From Lederbergia panacisoli (GTDB taxonomy: Bacteria; Bacillota; Bacilli; Bacillales; Bacillaceae_C): a stretch of 64,000 bases of DNA. Under the pieces are notes generated by a model. It made no database searches. It had not been told where the DNA came from and saw only the letters and a list, made by a program, of their open reading frames with translations. Numbering within the stretch: position 1 is the first letter of the stretch; each line of letters starts with the position of its first letter. A program made the translations under genes and the position numbers. Positions 37,501-47,005 of this stretch are shown piece after piece. The stretch covers positions 496,001 to 560,000 of the forward strand of contig NZ_JANJGU010000001.1 of the NCBI RefSeq assembly GCF_024626525.1. Reading direction: 5' to 3'.

Positions 37501-38844
37501 ATGATAAAAAATGAAAAAGGTCATGCATTGATCATCACTTTAGGCATTATCGTTTTAATATTCCTTTTTGCTGCAACTTTAATGATATATACATTCAATT
37601 CCCGGGCTGAAGTAAAAAAAAGTGAAACGTATATACAAGAAACTGAAGTCGCGGAAATGGGGATTACTTTTTTTAAAGAGAACTTGAATAAGGCATTAGT
37701 ACAAATAAATGAAGAGATAAGTAAAGATCGGAATGCTACATTAGAAGATTTAAAAAATCGTTTATCTGAAACATTAACCAAACTAAATAATAAATCTTGG
37801 AAGATAACGGATAATACACATTCATACACCCTAACCGTTCCTCCAGTTACTTTAGATAAAAATACGAATAAAATTACAGTCACTGTTAACAGTATTGGGA
37901 AAAAAAGTGATGAATCAAAAGGAAGATTGCTTACCGCGAAGTATGAATTAATAGGAAGCATTGGGGGCGGAAATGACGGAGGAAGTGGTGGCGAAGGCGG
38001 TAATAGCAACCCGGCATTTGAAGATAGCAATGATTTTAAGAAAATAGATAACCCTTCGAGACTAGTTTTTGCTTATGAAGAAACAGGAGATAGTAAAAGG
38101 TTTTCTAATCCCCTAACACTAGGTCCAGGAACAAGCATAACAGTTAAGGATAATGTACTTTTTGAGTATAATTTAGTATTTGGAGGTACAAATCTGCAAG
38201 TTGGAAATAACGCTATTTTCAAAGATAGTACTAGATTTCAGCCGTACTCCTCACTAAATATTGGAAATAACGCTATCTTTGATCTTAATGCTGATTTCCA
38301 GCAAGATACAAAAATAAACATTGGTGGAAATGCATTGTTTAATAATGCAATAAATATAGGTGAGCGGTCGGAAGTGAACATTGGGGGGGCGCTTTACTCC
38401 GGTAAAAATATACGTTTTAATAATTATTCCAATACAATAATCAAGGGTGATGCTAAAATTCCAGCAGCAACATTTGATCAAAATTCAACATTACTAGTTT
38501 CTGGAAATTTTATGATGAGCGAAGGCGCAACAATCGAAAAGAATGTAATGATTACAATTGAGAAAAGTGCAAGTTTTACACACATTAGTATTGGACAGGG
38601 TTCCATCTTACACATAAAAGGAAATCTATTTAGTACGCGTTGGCATAATGTTACAGGGAAAATTTGTGTGGAAGGAAAAGCCTTTTTGGGAACTAATCAA
38701 CCCGTAATAACAGATAAAGATGTTTGCCCGAAAAACCAACCTGAAGGAACCATCTATGTATTAGGCAAAGATATTAAATCAGAAATTCCTGAAAACCCAC
38801 CAACTGAAATAACGCCACCCGATGAAGAAATAGAGTATAAATAA
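37501..38844 (+). CDS. PilX-like pseudopilin fused to a predicted beta-helix domain
   Basis: 447 residues, much larger than a pilin. The N-terminus NEKGHALIITLGIIVLIFLF resembles PilX/GspK-type starts, without the Glu at position 5. A helical region (38-100) and a beta stretch follow, then a Gly-rich linker (GGGNDGGSGGEGGN, 155-168). Residues ~205-380 are repetitive: LQVGNNAIF, LNIGNNAIF, INIGGNALF and VNIGGALYS start at 232, 252, 272 and 292, an exact 20-residue period typical of a bactofilin-like right-handed beta-helix. Two cysteines (C389, C409) could form a disulfide. The tail is Pro/Glu-rich. Likely a tip-located minor pilin with an elongated head. Confidence 0.75.
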   Translation: MIKNEKGHALIITLGIIVLIFLFAATLMIYTFNSRAEVKKSETYIQETEVAEMGITFFKENLNKALVQINEEISKDRNATLEDLKNRLSETLTKLNNKSWKITDNTHSYTLTVPPVTLDKNTNKITVTVNSIGKKSDESKGRLLTAKYELIGSIGGGNDGGSGGEGGNSNPAFEDSNDFKKIDNPSRLVFAYEETGDSKRFSNPLTLGPGTSITVKDNVLFEYNLVFGGTNLQVGNNAIFKDSTRFQPYSSLNIGNNAIFDLNADFQQDTKINIGGNALFNNAINIGERSEVNIGGALYSGKNIRFNNYSNTIIKGDAKIPAATFDQNSTLLVSGNFMMSEGATIEKNVMITIEKSASFTHISIGQGSILHIKGNLFSTRWHNVTGKICVEGKAFLGTNQPVITDKDVCPKNQPEGTIYVLGKDIKSEIPENPPTEITPPDEEIEYK

Positions 38845-38895
38845 TTTATCAAGTTTCTATTATCCTTATATGTATTGCATTTTAGGATCAAATAC

Positions 38896-38930
38896 AAAAA
38901 GCAGCTGAAATCGTATTTCATCTGCTTTTA
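38896..38930 (+). terminator. Terminator of the minor pilin operon
   Basis: AAAAGCAG..GAAAT / ATTTC..CTGCTTTT with TTTATGTTTTT following, 50 bases after the last stop. Confidence 0.8.
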
Positions 38931-39006
38931 TGTTTTTGATTGACTTTTTTAGAATTATAATAGAGGAATTTTCCTGTTAAGGTTTTAAATATGTTTCTTC
39001 GTACAT

Positions 39007-39046
39007 AAAATGTGGAACTTAAGAGCTCAATTGTGGAAATTCCACA
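39007..39046 (-). terminator. Possible terminator of valS-folC
   Basis: On the minus strand TGTGGAA pairs with TTCCACA across about 22 bases and is followed by TTTTATG. A shorter alternative pairing exists, so the assignment is tentative. Confidence 0.35.
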
Positions 39047-39058
39047 CAACATAACAAA

Positions 39059-40366
39059 TCATTCCCCTATAACTGCCTTCAAAAATGGCTTAATTGTTGA
39101 TATAAAATAAAGAGATCCAGTGATAGCCAATACCTCGTCGTCTCTCATTGAAGAAATCAGCGATCTCATGAGTTCTTGCCAATTAGAATTTGCATGAGCC
39201 ATTGGGTTATTGCTAAGCACCATTAATTCTTCCGCTGAAGCTGCCCTTGGAAAATCAAACTCGGTTAAATAAAGTTCCACATCCATCTGCTTAAAGATTT
39301 TAAACATCACAGTCAAGTCTTTATCCTTCAAGGCTGAAAAGATAATTTTAACTTTCCTACCTTTGTAACGCTGTCCTATGGCATTTGCAAAAGCTTGAAC
39401 ACCTTCAGGATTATGGGCACCATCAATTAACACGGTTGGAAGCTGTTGTAATATTTCCATTCTCCCTGGCCAATAGGCTTTCTTTAAACCGGATCTTATT
39501 TTATTTTCATCTACTTGAATAAATCCATTTTTATTTAAATACTCCAATGCTGCTATTGCGCCTGCAGCATTATCTGTTTGATGCTTCCCTAGGAGTGAAA
39601 GCTGCAATTCTTTCAAATCACCCCATTTTGATGTATATGTAAATTGTTCACATTCTTCTAAGGAACGGTAATCAGAAACAAAGAAGTCCTTGCCGATTTG
39701 AGTCATCATTGAATTTTTCTCATTTGCTGCTTCTTTCAAAACAGCTAAAGCTTCATCATTTTTCACACATGTAAAAATAGGTGTATTTTGTTTAATAATC
39801 CCTGCTTTTTCAAAAGCAATTTTACTAATCGTGTCACCTAGTATTTGCGTATGATCCATTCCAATATTTGTAATAATCGAAGCAATAGGTTCTATCACAT
39901 TCGTTGAATCAAATCTTCCACCTAGCCCTACTTCAATAACCGTAATGTCCATTGGATTCATTTTGCCAAAATAATAGAGAGCCATTGCGGTAATGACTTC
40001 AAATTCCGTTGGTGAGCCAAGGTCAGTTTCTTCCAATTCATCTGATAGTGGTTTAATGACATTGGTCAATTGCGTGATTTCATTATCCTGAATTGGCAGC
40101 CCATTAACACTAATTCTTTCGTTAAATTGTTCGATATACGGGGAGGTAAAAGTACCTACTTTATAACCCGCTTCATTCAAAACGGAACGAAGGTATGCCA
40201 CGGTAGAGCCTTTCCCATTTGTCCCGCCAACATGAATGGCTTTAAGCCCTTTCTCTGGGTTTCCTAATCTTTCAAGCATCCATTCCATTCGTTTAAGTCC
40301 CGGTTTAATCCCTAGTCTTAGTCGGGAATGAATCCACCCCAGTGCTTCTTCATATGATTGCAACAT
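39059..40366 (-). CDS. folC: Folylpolyglutamate / dihydrofolate synthase
   Basis: 435 residues, Mur-ligase fold. P-loop HVGGTNGKGST (45-55), folate loop TSPYIEQFNERI, and the conserved IGMDHTQILG and DGAHNPEG. Adds glutamates to folates and, in bacteria, can form dihydrofolate. Downstream of valS by 62 bases, as in B. subtilis, where folC is followed by comC. Confidence 0.95.
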   Translation of the reverse strand: MLQSYEEALGWIHSRLRLGIKPGLKRMEWMLERLGNPEKGLKAIHVGGTNGKGSTVAYLRSVLNEAGYKVGTFTSPYIEQFNERISVNGLPIQDNEITQLTNVIKPLSDELEETDLGSPTEFEVITAMALYYFGKMNPMDITVIEVGLGGRFDSTNVIEPIASIITNIGMDHTQILGDTISKIAFEKAGIIKQNTPIFTCVKNDEALAVLKEAANEKNSMMTQIGKDFFVSDYRSLEECEQFTYTSKWGDLKELQLSLLGKHQTDNAAGAIAALEYLNKNGFIQVDENKIRSGLKKAYWPGRMEILQQLPTVLIDGAHNPEGVQAFANAIGQRYKGRKVKIIFSALKDKDLTVMFKIFKQMDVELYLTEFDFPRAASAEELMVLSNNPMAHANSNWQELMRSLISSMRDDEVLAITGSLYFISTIKPFLKAVIGE

Positions 40367-40428
40367 TTTTCTGCACCTCTGAATTCAATATCGAAGCGAA
40401 TCCGTTTGTGGATTCGCTTCAAATGTCA

Positions 40429-43068
40429 TTACTCTGATTTTAATTCTTTCATTCGCTCTTCAACCGTTGCCCGTTTCTCTGTATAATCTTTCTCTTTCGC
40501 CCGTTCTTCATCAACAATTGCTTGTGGCGCTTTACCAATGAATTTTTCGTTCGAAAGTTTCTTCTGAACGCGTTCGACTTCTTTATTCCACTTATCCCAC
40601 TCTTTTTCTAATCGAGCGATTTCCTCGTCGATATTAATGAGTCCAGCAAGTGGTAAAAAGAGTTCCGCACCTGTTACAACTGCAGACATCGATTTTTCTG
40701 GCGCTGTAATATTAATAGCGATCTCGAGCTCCTCTGGATTACAAAATCTTTCGATGAAATGCTTGTTTTTTTCGAGCTCAGCCAACACCTTTTCGTCTTT
40801 AGCTTTCAATATCATCTTGATTTTTTTGCTCATCGGCGTATTCACTTCCGCCCTTATCGTACGGACAGAATGGATGATATCCATCAATAGTTTCATTTCA
40901 CCTGCTGCTGTTTCATCTGATAAGCTAGAATCAACTTGCGGCCACGCTGCTACAGTGATGGATTCACCCTCGTGCGGAAGGTTTTGCCAAATTTCCTCTG
41001 AAATAAATGGCATAAATGGATGCAACAAACGCATCGTATTATCTAAAACATAAGCCAACACCGAGCGAGTCGTTAATTTTGCTTTTTCATCCTCACCATA
41101 TAATGGCAACTTCGCCATCTCGATATACCAATCGCAAAGATCATCCCAGATGAAGTTATAAAGCGCACGGCCAACTTCTCCGAACTCATATTTGTCAGCT
41201 AGTTTTGTTACTGTATCAATTGTGTCATTTAGACGTGTCAAGATCCACTTGTCAGCTACAGATTTTTCTCCTGACAAATCAATTTCATTGTAAGTGAGCC
41301 CGCCCATGTTCATAAGAGCAAACCTTGAAGCATTCCAAATTTTATTAGCGAAATTCCACACTGCTTCAATCTTTTCCATGCTAAAACGTAAATCCTGACC
41401 TGGTGAGCTTCCAGTTGATAAGAAGTAGCGAAGTGAATCTGCTCCGTATTTGTCAATGACCTCCATTGGGTCAACACCATTTCCAAGTGATTTACTCATT
41501 TTCCGTCCTTCAGCATCTCGAACAAGTCCATGAATTAATACATCGCGAAACGGGCTTTGGTCAGTAAATTTAAGACCTTGGAAAATCATTCTTGATACCC
41601 AGAAAGTAATGATATCATATCCCGTTACGAGACAATTATTAGGATAGTAGCGTTTGAAATCATTTTCCTCTTCATTCGGCCAACCCATTGTTGAAAATGG
41701 CCATAATGCCGAACTGAACCACGTATCAAGAACATCTTTATCTTGTTCCCAGTTTTCCTCGTCAGCTGGTGCTTCGTGCCCTACATATATTTCGCCGGTT
41801 TCTTTATGATACCAAGCTGGAATTCGGTGTCCCCACCAAAGCTGACGAGAAATACACCAATCACGAATATTTTCAATCCAATGCATGTAGATTTTTTCAA
41901 AACGATCCGGGACAAAGTTAACCTTTTCTTCACTCTTCTGCAATTCAATCGCGCGATCAGCTAAGACCCGCATTTTAACAAACCATTGGGTTGATAAATA
42001 CGGTTCTACTACTGCACCACTACGCTCTGAATGCCCAACAGAATGTAAATGCTCTTCTATTTTGAAAAGAACACCTTCGTCTTGAAGATCTTTCACTATT
42101 TGCTTCCTGCATTCAAAACGATCCATACCATCGTATTTCCCTGCGTTTTTATTCATCGTGCCGTCTTCGTTCATAACAAGGACACGTTCAAGATTATGAC
42201 GATTGCCAATTTCAAAATCATTAGGATCATGCGCTGGAGTGATTTTTACGGCACCAGAACCAAATTCCATATCAACATAATCATCCGCAACAATCGGGAT
42301 TTCACGGCTAATGATTGGAAGGATAACTGTTTTTCCAATCAAATGTTTATAGCGCTCATCTTCAGGATGTACTGCAACCCCAGTATCACCAAGCATTGTT
42401 TCCGGACGTGTCGTTGCAACTTCAATACTGCCACTTCCGTCTGCAAGCGGATAATTCATATGGTAGAATGCACCTTGAACATCTTTATAAATAACTTCAA
42501 TATCGGAAAGGGCTGTTTTCGTAGCTGGGTCCCAGTTAATGATGTATTCTCCGCGGTAAATTAAACCTTCATTATAGAGGGAAACAAACACTTCACGAAC
42601 TGCATTTGAAAGTCCTTCGTCAAGAGTAAAGCGTTCCCTTGAGTAATCCAGTCCTAAGCCAAGCTTAGCCCATTGCTGGCGAATGAAATCCGCATATTCT
42701 TCTTTCCATTTCCACGTTTCTTCAAGAAACTTTTCGCGGCCTAAATCATAGCGTGTTTTGCCTTCTTCTCGTAATTTTTCTTCCACCTTTGCTTGAGTAG
42801 CGATTCCTGCATGGTCCATCCCAGGGAGCCATAATACATCGTACCCTTGCATTCTTTTCATCCGCGTCAAAATGTCTTGAAGTGTCGTATCCCATGCATG
42901 GCCAAGATGCAGCTTCCCAGTTACATTAGGCGGCGGAATTACTATCGTATATGGTTCTTTCTCCAAGTCACTTTTCGCTTCAAAAAACTTACCCTTAAGC
43001 CACCATTCATATCTGCCTTTTTCGATACTTTGCGGTTCGTATTTCGTTGGCATCTTTATTTCTTCCAT
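40429..43068 (-). CDS. valS: Valyl-tRNA synthetase
   Basis: 879 residues (B. subtilis 880). HIGH motif [16 protein letters not shown], editing domain with [16 protein letters not shown] motif GRKMSKSLG, anticodon-binding domain, and the C-terminal coiled coil (residues ~810-879, [18 protein letters not shown]). ATG follows GGAGGAAAAACGT. Expression is controlled by the T-box leader immediately upstream. Confidence 0.97.
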   Translation of the reverse strand: MEEIKMPTKYEPQSIEKGRYEWWLKGKFFEAKSDLEKEPYTIVIPPPNVTGKLHLGHAWDTTLQDILTRMKRMQGYDVLWLPGMDHAGIATQAKVEEKLREEGKTRYDLGREKFLEETWKWKEEYADFIRQQWAKLGLGLDYSRERFTLDEGLSNAVREVFVSLYNEGLIYRGEYIINWDPATKTALSDIEVIYKDVQGAFYHMNYPLADGSGSIEVATTRPETMLGDTGVAVHPEDERYKHLIGKTVILPIISREIPIVADDYVDMEFGSGAVKITPAHDPNDFEIGNRHNLERVLVMNEDGTMNKNAGKYDGMDRFECRKQIVKDLQDEGVLFKIEEHLHSVGHSERSGAVVEPYLSTQWFVKMRVLADRAIELQKSEEKVNFVPDRFEKIYMHWIENIRDWCISRQLWWGHRIPAWYHKETGEIYVGHEAPADEENWEQDKDVLDTWFSSALWPFSTMGWPNEEENDFKRYYPNNCLVTGYDIITFWVSRMIFQGLKFTDQSPFRDVLIHGLVRDAEGRKMSKSLGNGVDPMEVIDKYGADSLRYFLSTGSSPGQDLRFSMEKIEAVWNFANKIWNASRFALMNMGGLTYNEIDLSGEKSVADKWILTRLNDTIDTVTKLADKYEFGEVGRALYNFIWDDLCDWYIEMAKLPLYGEDEKAKLTTRSVLAYVLDNTMRLLHPFMPFISEEIWQNLPHEGESITVAAWPQVDSSLSDETAAGEMKLLMDIIHSVRTIRAEVNTPMSKKIKMILKAKDEKVLAELEKNKHFIERFCNPEELEIAINITAPEKSMSAVVTGAELFLPLAGLINIDEEIARLEKEWDKWNKEVERVQKKLSNEKFIGKAPQAIVDEERAKEKDYTEKRATVEERMKELKSE

Positions 43069-43097
43069 ACGTTTTTCCTCCTAACTAGTTATAGAAA

Positions 43098-43365
43098 ATA
43101 AAAAAGCCCCCTTCGTTAAAAGGACGAAGGGAGCGGGTTCGCGGTACCACCTTTTTTCACAGATCAAAAAACCTCATGATCCGGCACTTATATTCATAAC
43201 GGTTTTTAACCGGCTTCTACTACTTACGTTTCATAGAAGCTGCTCGAGGGCGACCTTCCATAGGAACTGTTTAGGAATCTTTCACCACTGATTCCCTCTC
43301 TAAAAAACAATCCTCACATGTACTCTTCCCTGTCCATGCATTTTTTCGTTCTCACTATTATTCAT
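43098..43365 (-). ncRNA. T-box leader of valS
   Basis: The T-box sequence AAGGTGGTACCGCG (minus strand, 43153-43140) is followed by a strong terminator hairpin (CTCCCTTCGT / ACGAAGGGGG and a T run, 43102-43135). Upstream lies the stem I region with the GUC of AAGGTCGCC as likely specifier codon for valine. A TATAAT -10 lies near 43365. Uncharged tRNA-Val should favour the antiterminator and raise valS expression. Confidence 0.92.
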
Positions 43366-43800
43366 TATAGTAGCGAAATTCCGTTCATAAATCAATCATT
43401 TCATTGCAATTTTTAAAAATGGGCCATCTATGTCTAGCTACAGCGCCTATCGACTAGAAAACTTCTTGACCACTTCCCTACGATAAGTCAACATCGGCTC
43501 GTCCCTCCACGTGTTTCCTATATCTCAGTCAGGGGCCCTGAAGTTTTTACGTCGATGAACAGGCGCTTCCGCTTTTCTTTGTCTAGCTACAGAGCCTATC
43601 GACTAGAAAACTTCTTGACCACTTCCCTACAATAAGTCAACATCGGCTCGTCCCTCGCCGTGTTTCCTATATCTCAGTCAGTGGCCTGAAGTTTTTACGT
43701 CGATGAACAGGCGCTTCCGCTTTTCTTTGTCTAGCTACAGCGCCTATCGACTAGAAAACTTCTTGACCACTTCCCTACGATAAGTCAACATCGGCTCGTC

Positions 43801-43924
43801 TTGTCTAGCTGCAGTCGCCAGCCCCTCGAGGTCAAATAACCTGAGTCAATAAAAGTCAAAATACGGACTTTTTTTGTCTCAGAACATTTGCTTGTCGGGG
43901 CTGATCAGGCGACTTCCGCTTTTC
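43801..43924 (+). repeat. Family-B element, copy 1, nested in a family-A unit
   Basis: Starts TTGTCTAGCTGCAGTCGCC, ends GATCAGGCGACTTCCGCTTTTC. Same terminal boxes as family A, different interior; AGTCGCC-AGCCCC near the start pairs with GGGGCT-GATC-AGGCGACT at the end. Confidence 0.85.
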
Positions 43925-44223
43925 CAACCTCGCCGAGTTTCCTATATCTCAGTCAGTGGCCTGAAGTTTTTACGTCGATGAACAGGCGCTTCCGCTTTTC
44001 TTTGTCTAGCTACAGCGCCTATCGACTAGAAAACTTCTTGACCACTTCCCTACGATAAGTCAACATCGGCTCGTCCCTCGCCGTGTTTCCTATATCTCAG
44101 TCAGTGGCCTGAAGTTTTTACGTCGATGAACAGGCGCTTCCGCTTTTCTTTGTCTAGCTACAGCACCTATCGACTAGAAAACTTCTTGACCACTTCCCTA
44201 CGATAAGTCAACATCGGCTCGTC

Positions 44224-44347
44224 TTGTCTAGCTGCAGTCGCCAGCCCCTCGAGGTCAAATAACCTGAGTCAATAAAAGTCAAAATACGGACTTTTTTTGT
44301 CTCAGAACATTTGCTTGTCGGGGCTGATCAGGCGACTTCCGCTTTTC
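44224..44347 (+). repeat. Family-B element, copy 2, nested in a family-A unit
   Basis: Identical in layout to the copy at 43801 and 423 bases away, inside the duplicated block, so copied together with it rather than inserted separately. Confidence 0.85.
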
Positions 44348-44428
44348 CAACCTCGCCGTGTTTCCTATATCTCAGTCAGGGGCCCTGAAGTTTTTACGTC
44401 GATGAACAGGCGCTTCCGCTTTTCTAAT

Positions 44429-44456
44429 CACATGATACCCAAAAAAGCATATTTTA
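44429..44456 (+). promoter_or_regulatory. Sigma-K-like promoter of the small membrane-protein gene
   Basis: CAC (44429-44431), 16 bases, CATATTTTA (44448-44456). This fits the sigma-K pattern AC-N16-CATANNNTA. TATAAT overlaps at 44455-44460, so a sigma-A promoter with a poor -35 is the alternative. Confidence 0.4.
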
Positions 44457-44488
44457 TAATAGGGGCTTTTGGAGAGGAGGTAAAATAA

Positions 44489-44680
44489 GTGAAAAGGAAG
44501 TTTAATCAATACACGTTTCAAAATTGGTTTAGGAATTTTAAAGCGGTTTGTAAGCAACTTATCATTCCTTTTACCATTTTCCAGGCAATCCGGACTTTTA
44601 TATTCCCTAGTACGATAGATGTATTATTATTGGCGATTTTTATTGCCCTTTCACTCGCGTACCACTATGATTGGATATGA
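44489..44680 (+). CDS. Small membrane protein of unknown function
   Basis: 63 residues, basic N-terminus (MKRKFNQYTFQNWFRNFKAV) and two hydrophobic segments (QLIIPFTIFQAIRTFIFP and IDVLLLAIFIALSLAYHY). GTG start with a strong ribosome site GAGGAGGT at 44475-44482, seven to eight bases upstream. The ribosome site and promoter make a real gene likely although it is short. Converges on ysxE. I do not recognise the family. Confidence 0.7.
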   Translation: MKRKFNQYTFQNWFRNFKAVCKQLIIPFTIFQAIRTFIFPSTIDVLLLAIFIALSLAYHYDWI

Positions 44681-44698
44681 ATAATCCCCTTCCAGGAG

Positions 44699-45733
44699 TT
44701 AGTTGGAGGGGGGTGTCTGCTGTTGCTCTTTTTTCATTCTTTCTCTTTCCTCAAGCTTTACCACCACATATTCCGTGTTTTTCATGCGCCAATATTGATG
44801 CTGTAATTGGTTTACAAATTTCATTTCGTTTTTTTCTTTACCTGATGAAAAATACCTTTCGACTACTCTGAAAATCGCACCGGGATGGGCTAGATAACTA
44901 AGAAATAAAAGCATTTCTTCCGCTTTAAAGGGGAAATGGCGAAAGTATGTGTCCAGCCACTCTATACTTTCATCAAACCTCTTCGGATGAGTACTTAATG
45001 TCCGATCTAAAAAAGGAAGTAAATCATGAATGGGTGATGCTATTTGTGATTGTTCGAAATTCGTGAAATAACCAGTGCCATTTTCGTCATAAAGAAAATG
45101 CTCATTTGATAATTTCCCATGGATGATGACACTTCTTGCTTTTGTTTCTTCATTCGTAGCTTCTTGCCATTCTTTTATTTTATTTAAAGCGAAGCGCTCT
45201 GCACCATTTATTTCGCTGAAAAACGTACAAAAAAGAAGCTGAAAAGGAGACATATACACCGTTCTTTCACTTCGTTCTACAAAGGATGCTAATGCTTCCC
45301 GTTCGTTTTCCCAGCGTGCCGTAGTTTGTTCATAGTGTTCTTCCCTCATTTCTTTCGTAATAGGAACTTCACGAACGGATAAAGTGTGGAGACGGGCGAG
45401 TTCGCGAAATAAATCTTTATGCTTTTGTAGTCGCCCTTCTCTTTCTTTGTTTTCCAGCCAAGGCATTAAATAAAAAAGCCAATTTCCTTCCAAAATCCCA
45501 TATCTTCCATCTAAAGACGGATAAATTGGAACAATCCTGTTATAACCCCGCTGATACAAATGTTGAACATAGCGAAGGAAATCAAGCCCTTTTTTTGCCT
45601 CTATTTGTTTCAAGGCAAATTCCCCTTTATCCGTATAAATTTTATATACGCGGCCATGTTTTTCAACAAAGTTCATTGTTAATCCATAATAATGAACCAA
45701 CCTGCCTATTTCCTCATTTGTAAAGCTTGTCAT
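44699..45733 (-). CDS. ysxE: YsxE, CotS-family pseudokinase of the spore coat
   Basis: 344 residues with an aminoglycoside-phosphotransferase-like fold. The catalytic loop is HGKLSNEHF (205-213) in place of HGD, and the metal site reads NFE (225-227) in place of DxD, so it is probably inactive as a kinase. Acts in the coat near SpoVID in B. subtilis. Downstream of spoVID by 68 bases, same order as B. subtilis. A hairpin at 44686-44711 overlaps its end. Confidence 0.85.
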   Translation of the reverse strand: MTSFTNEEIGRLVHYYGLTMNFVEKHGRVYKIYTDKGEFALKQIEAKKGLDFLRYVQHLYQRGYNRIVPIYPSLDGRYGILEGNWLFYLMPWLENKEREGRLQKHKDLFRELARLHTLSVREVPITKEMREEHYEQTTARWENEREALASFVERSERTVYMSPFQLLFCTFFSEINGAERFALNKIKEWQEATNEETKARSVIIHGKLSNEHFLYDENGTGYFTNFEQSQIASPIHDLLPFLDRTLSTHPKRFDESIEWLDTYFRHFPFKAEEMLLFLSYLAHPGAIFRVVERYFSSGKEKNEMKFVNQLQHQYWRMKNTEYVVVKLEERERMKKEQQQTPPSN

Positions 45734-45801
45734 TAGATCCCACCTGCTTTATTAAAAAAGAGGACAAACTGCCGTGCAGGAGTCCTCCTTCATTAGGGTA
45801 T

Positions 45802-46929
45802 TCATCTATTTTTCTTAAGAGGAGAATTGACTTTCGCCGGAATATATAAAACCTGCCCTTCATACACCTCATGACTAGCTTCCAAGCGGTTCGCCCGTAA
45901 TATTTGTTGGACACTAACTTCATATTTGTCTGCAAGTTGTTGAATCGAGTCTCCTTGTTGAACGAGTCGAACTCTCATTTTTGTATGTGATTCATCTTCT
46001 TTCCTGGCAAAGAAGTCCGCAAAAGACATGGATTTATATTTATCTTTCTTTTTCTTTACAACCGTATTTTCCTCTTCAGGACTTGATTCAATGCTGCTTG
46101 ATGACTCATAAGAGGATTCATAGTATTCAGTTGGTGATTCCGCGTTATAGTGCTGATGAGATTCAACACGATCTTGAAAAGGAAAAAAGTCTAGTGTACG
46201 TTGTGCCAACGTTTCCAATGAAAGTTCTGGTATTTTAGGAATGGAAGGATGAAAATGAATTTTCTCATTACTTTCAAATCCATCTTGTGGAAGAACCCTT
46301 GCTTCAACCGAAAAAGGTTCAAACAACTCTTCATCTTCTTGATTCTCATCATCCTTAGATGAACGTGCTAATAACTCTACCTCTACAGGAGCATCCTCAT
46401 CATCTACTTCGATTTCCTCTTGTTCTTCATCTTCATAAAGATCATTAAGCTGATCTTCATCGTCCAAATTCTCTTCGAAAGAATCACGTATTTCCATTGC
46501 TTCCTCATAAATACCGTGTACATAAATATCTGCAATAAGCTTTAACCTACTGTTTTCTTCTAACTCGTAATCAAACGTATGGATTTCAATTTCCATATCA
46601 TCTACATTGACAATTCTTCTTTTTGGAATTGTAATATCGACTGGGAATTGATGAGAAAAGATGCTATCTCCTTCATTACGGATATTTACGGCTTCGATAT
46701 ACGTCCTTCCGGCTACAGGAAAATCTCCCATCGCATCGTTTCCTAGGGCAGATTTAAATTCACCGCTTAATTCGAGAGTTCCTTTTAGTACAACATAATC
46801 ATCTTCATCTATAATCGATATATTTGGATCTAATGATATAGAAATAAGTTCATCTACTTCCTGTCCTTTTTGAAACCATACAGTTTCTTCCAATGGGAAT
46901 TTTAATGATGTTTGTTGGCGATCGGGCAA
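45802..46929 (-). CDS. spoVID: SpoVID spore-coat encasement protein
   Basis: 375 residues. An N-terminal beta-rich domain (~1-130), a strongly acidic central region (residues ~160-200 and beyond), a short segment SFADFFARKEDE, and a C-terminal LysM domain (MRVRLVQQGDSIQQLADKYE through YIPAKV). Drives coat encasement and binds SafA and SpoIVA. TTG start, seven to eight bases after GGAGGAAT. A sigma-E-type promoter overlaps the terminator of hemL just upstream. Confidence 0.9.
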   Translation of the reverse strand: MPDRQQTSLKFPLEETVWFQKGQEVDELISISLDPNISIIDEDDYVVLKGTLELSGEFKSALGNDAMGDFPVAGRTYIEAVNIRNEGDSIFSHQFPVDITIPKRRIVNVDDMEIEIHTFDYELEENSRLKLIADIYVHGIYEEAMEIRDSFEENLDDEDQLNDLYEDEEQEEIEVDDEDAPVEVELLARSSKDDENQEDEELFEPFSVEARVLPQDGFESNEKIHFHPSIPKIPELSLETLAQRTLDFFPFQDRVESHQHYNAESPTEYYESSYESSSSIESSPEEENTVVKKKKDKYKSMSFADFFARKEDESHTKMRVRLVQQGDSIQQLADKYEVSVQQILRANRLEASHEVYEGQVLYIPAKVNSPLKKNR

Positions 46930-46976
46930 GATTGATTCCTCCTTTCATTTCCAATGCAAATAATATCGGTCACTAC

Positions 46977-47005
46977 AGCCTATGAGAGAATAGTTAATTT
47001 TATGA
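46977..47005 (-). promoter_or_regulatory. Candidate sigma-E promoter of spoVID
   Basis: On the minus strand TCATAAA (47005-46999), 14 bases, CATAGGCT (46984-46977). The -35 keeps CATA; the -10 matches CATACANT at five of seven defined positions. It lies 48 bases before the TTG. The T run of the hemL terminator directly precedes it. Confidence 0.5.

Larger units (their letters stand above)
43430..44426 (+). repeat. Array of structured intergenic repeats (families A and B)
   Basis: Five family-A units begin TGTCTAGCTACAG at 43431, 43580, 43728, 44003 and 44151 and end AGGCGCTTCCGCTTTTC. Units 3 and 5 are each interrupted at the same place by a family-B element. The block 43580-44002 is repeated at 44003-44425 with an exact 423-base period: a tandem duplication of [A + A(B)]. 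No coding capacity beyond chance frames. The array fills the gap between valS and a small membrane-protein gene. Confidence 0.92.

Noticed and set aside
42049-42564. Plus-strand open frame of 171 codons opposite valS
   Set aside because: Antisense shadow of a well-recognised synthetase gene; no ribosome site, composition atypical.
43430-44426. Repeat array as CRISPR or as coding repeats
   Set aside because: Units of ~148 bases are near-identical throughout with no spacers, and no conserved reading frame spans them.
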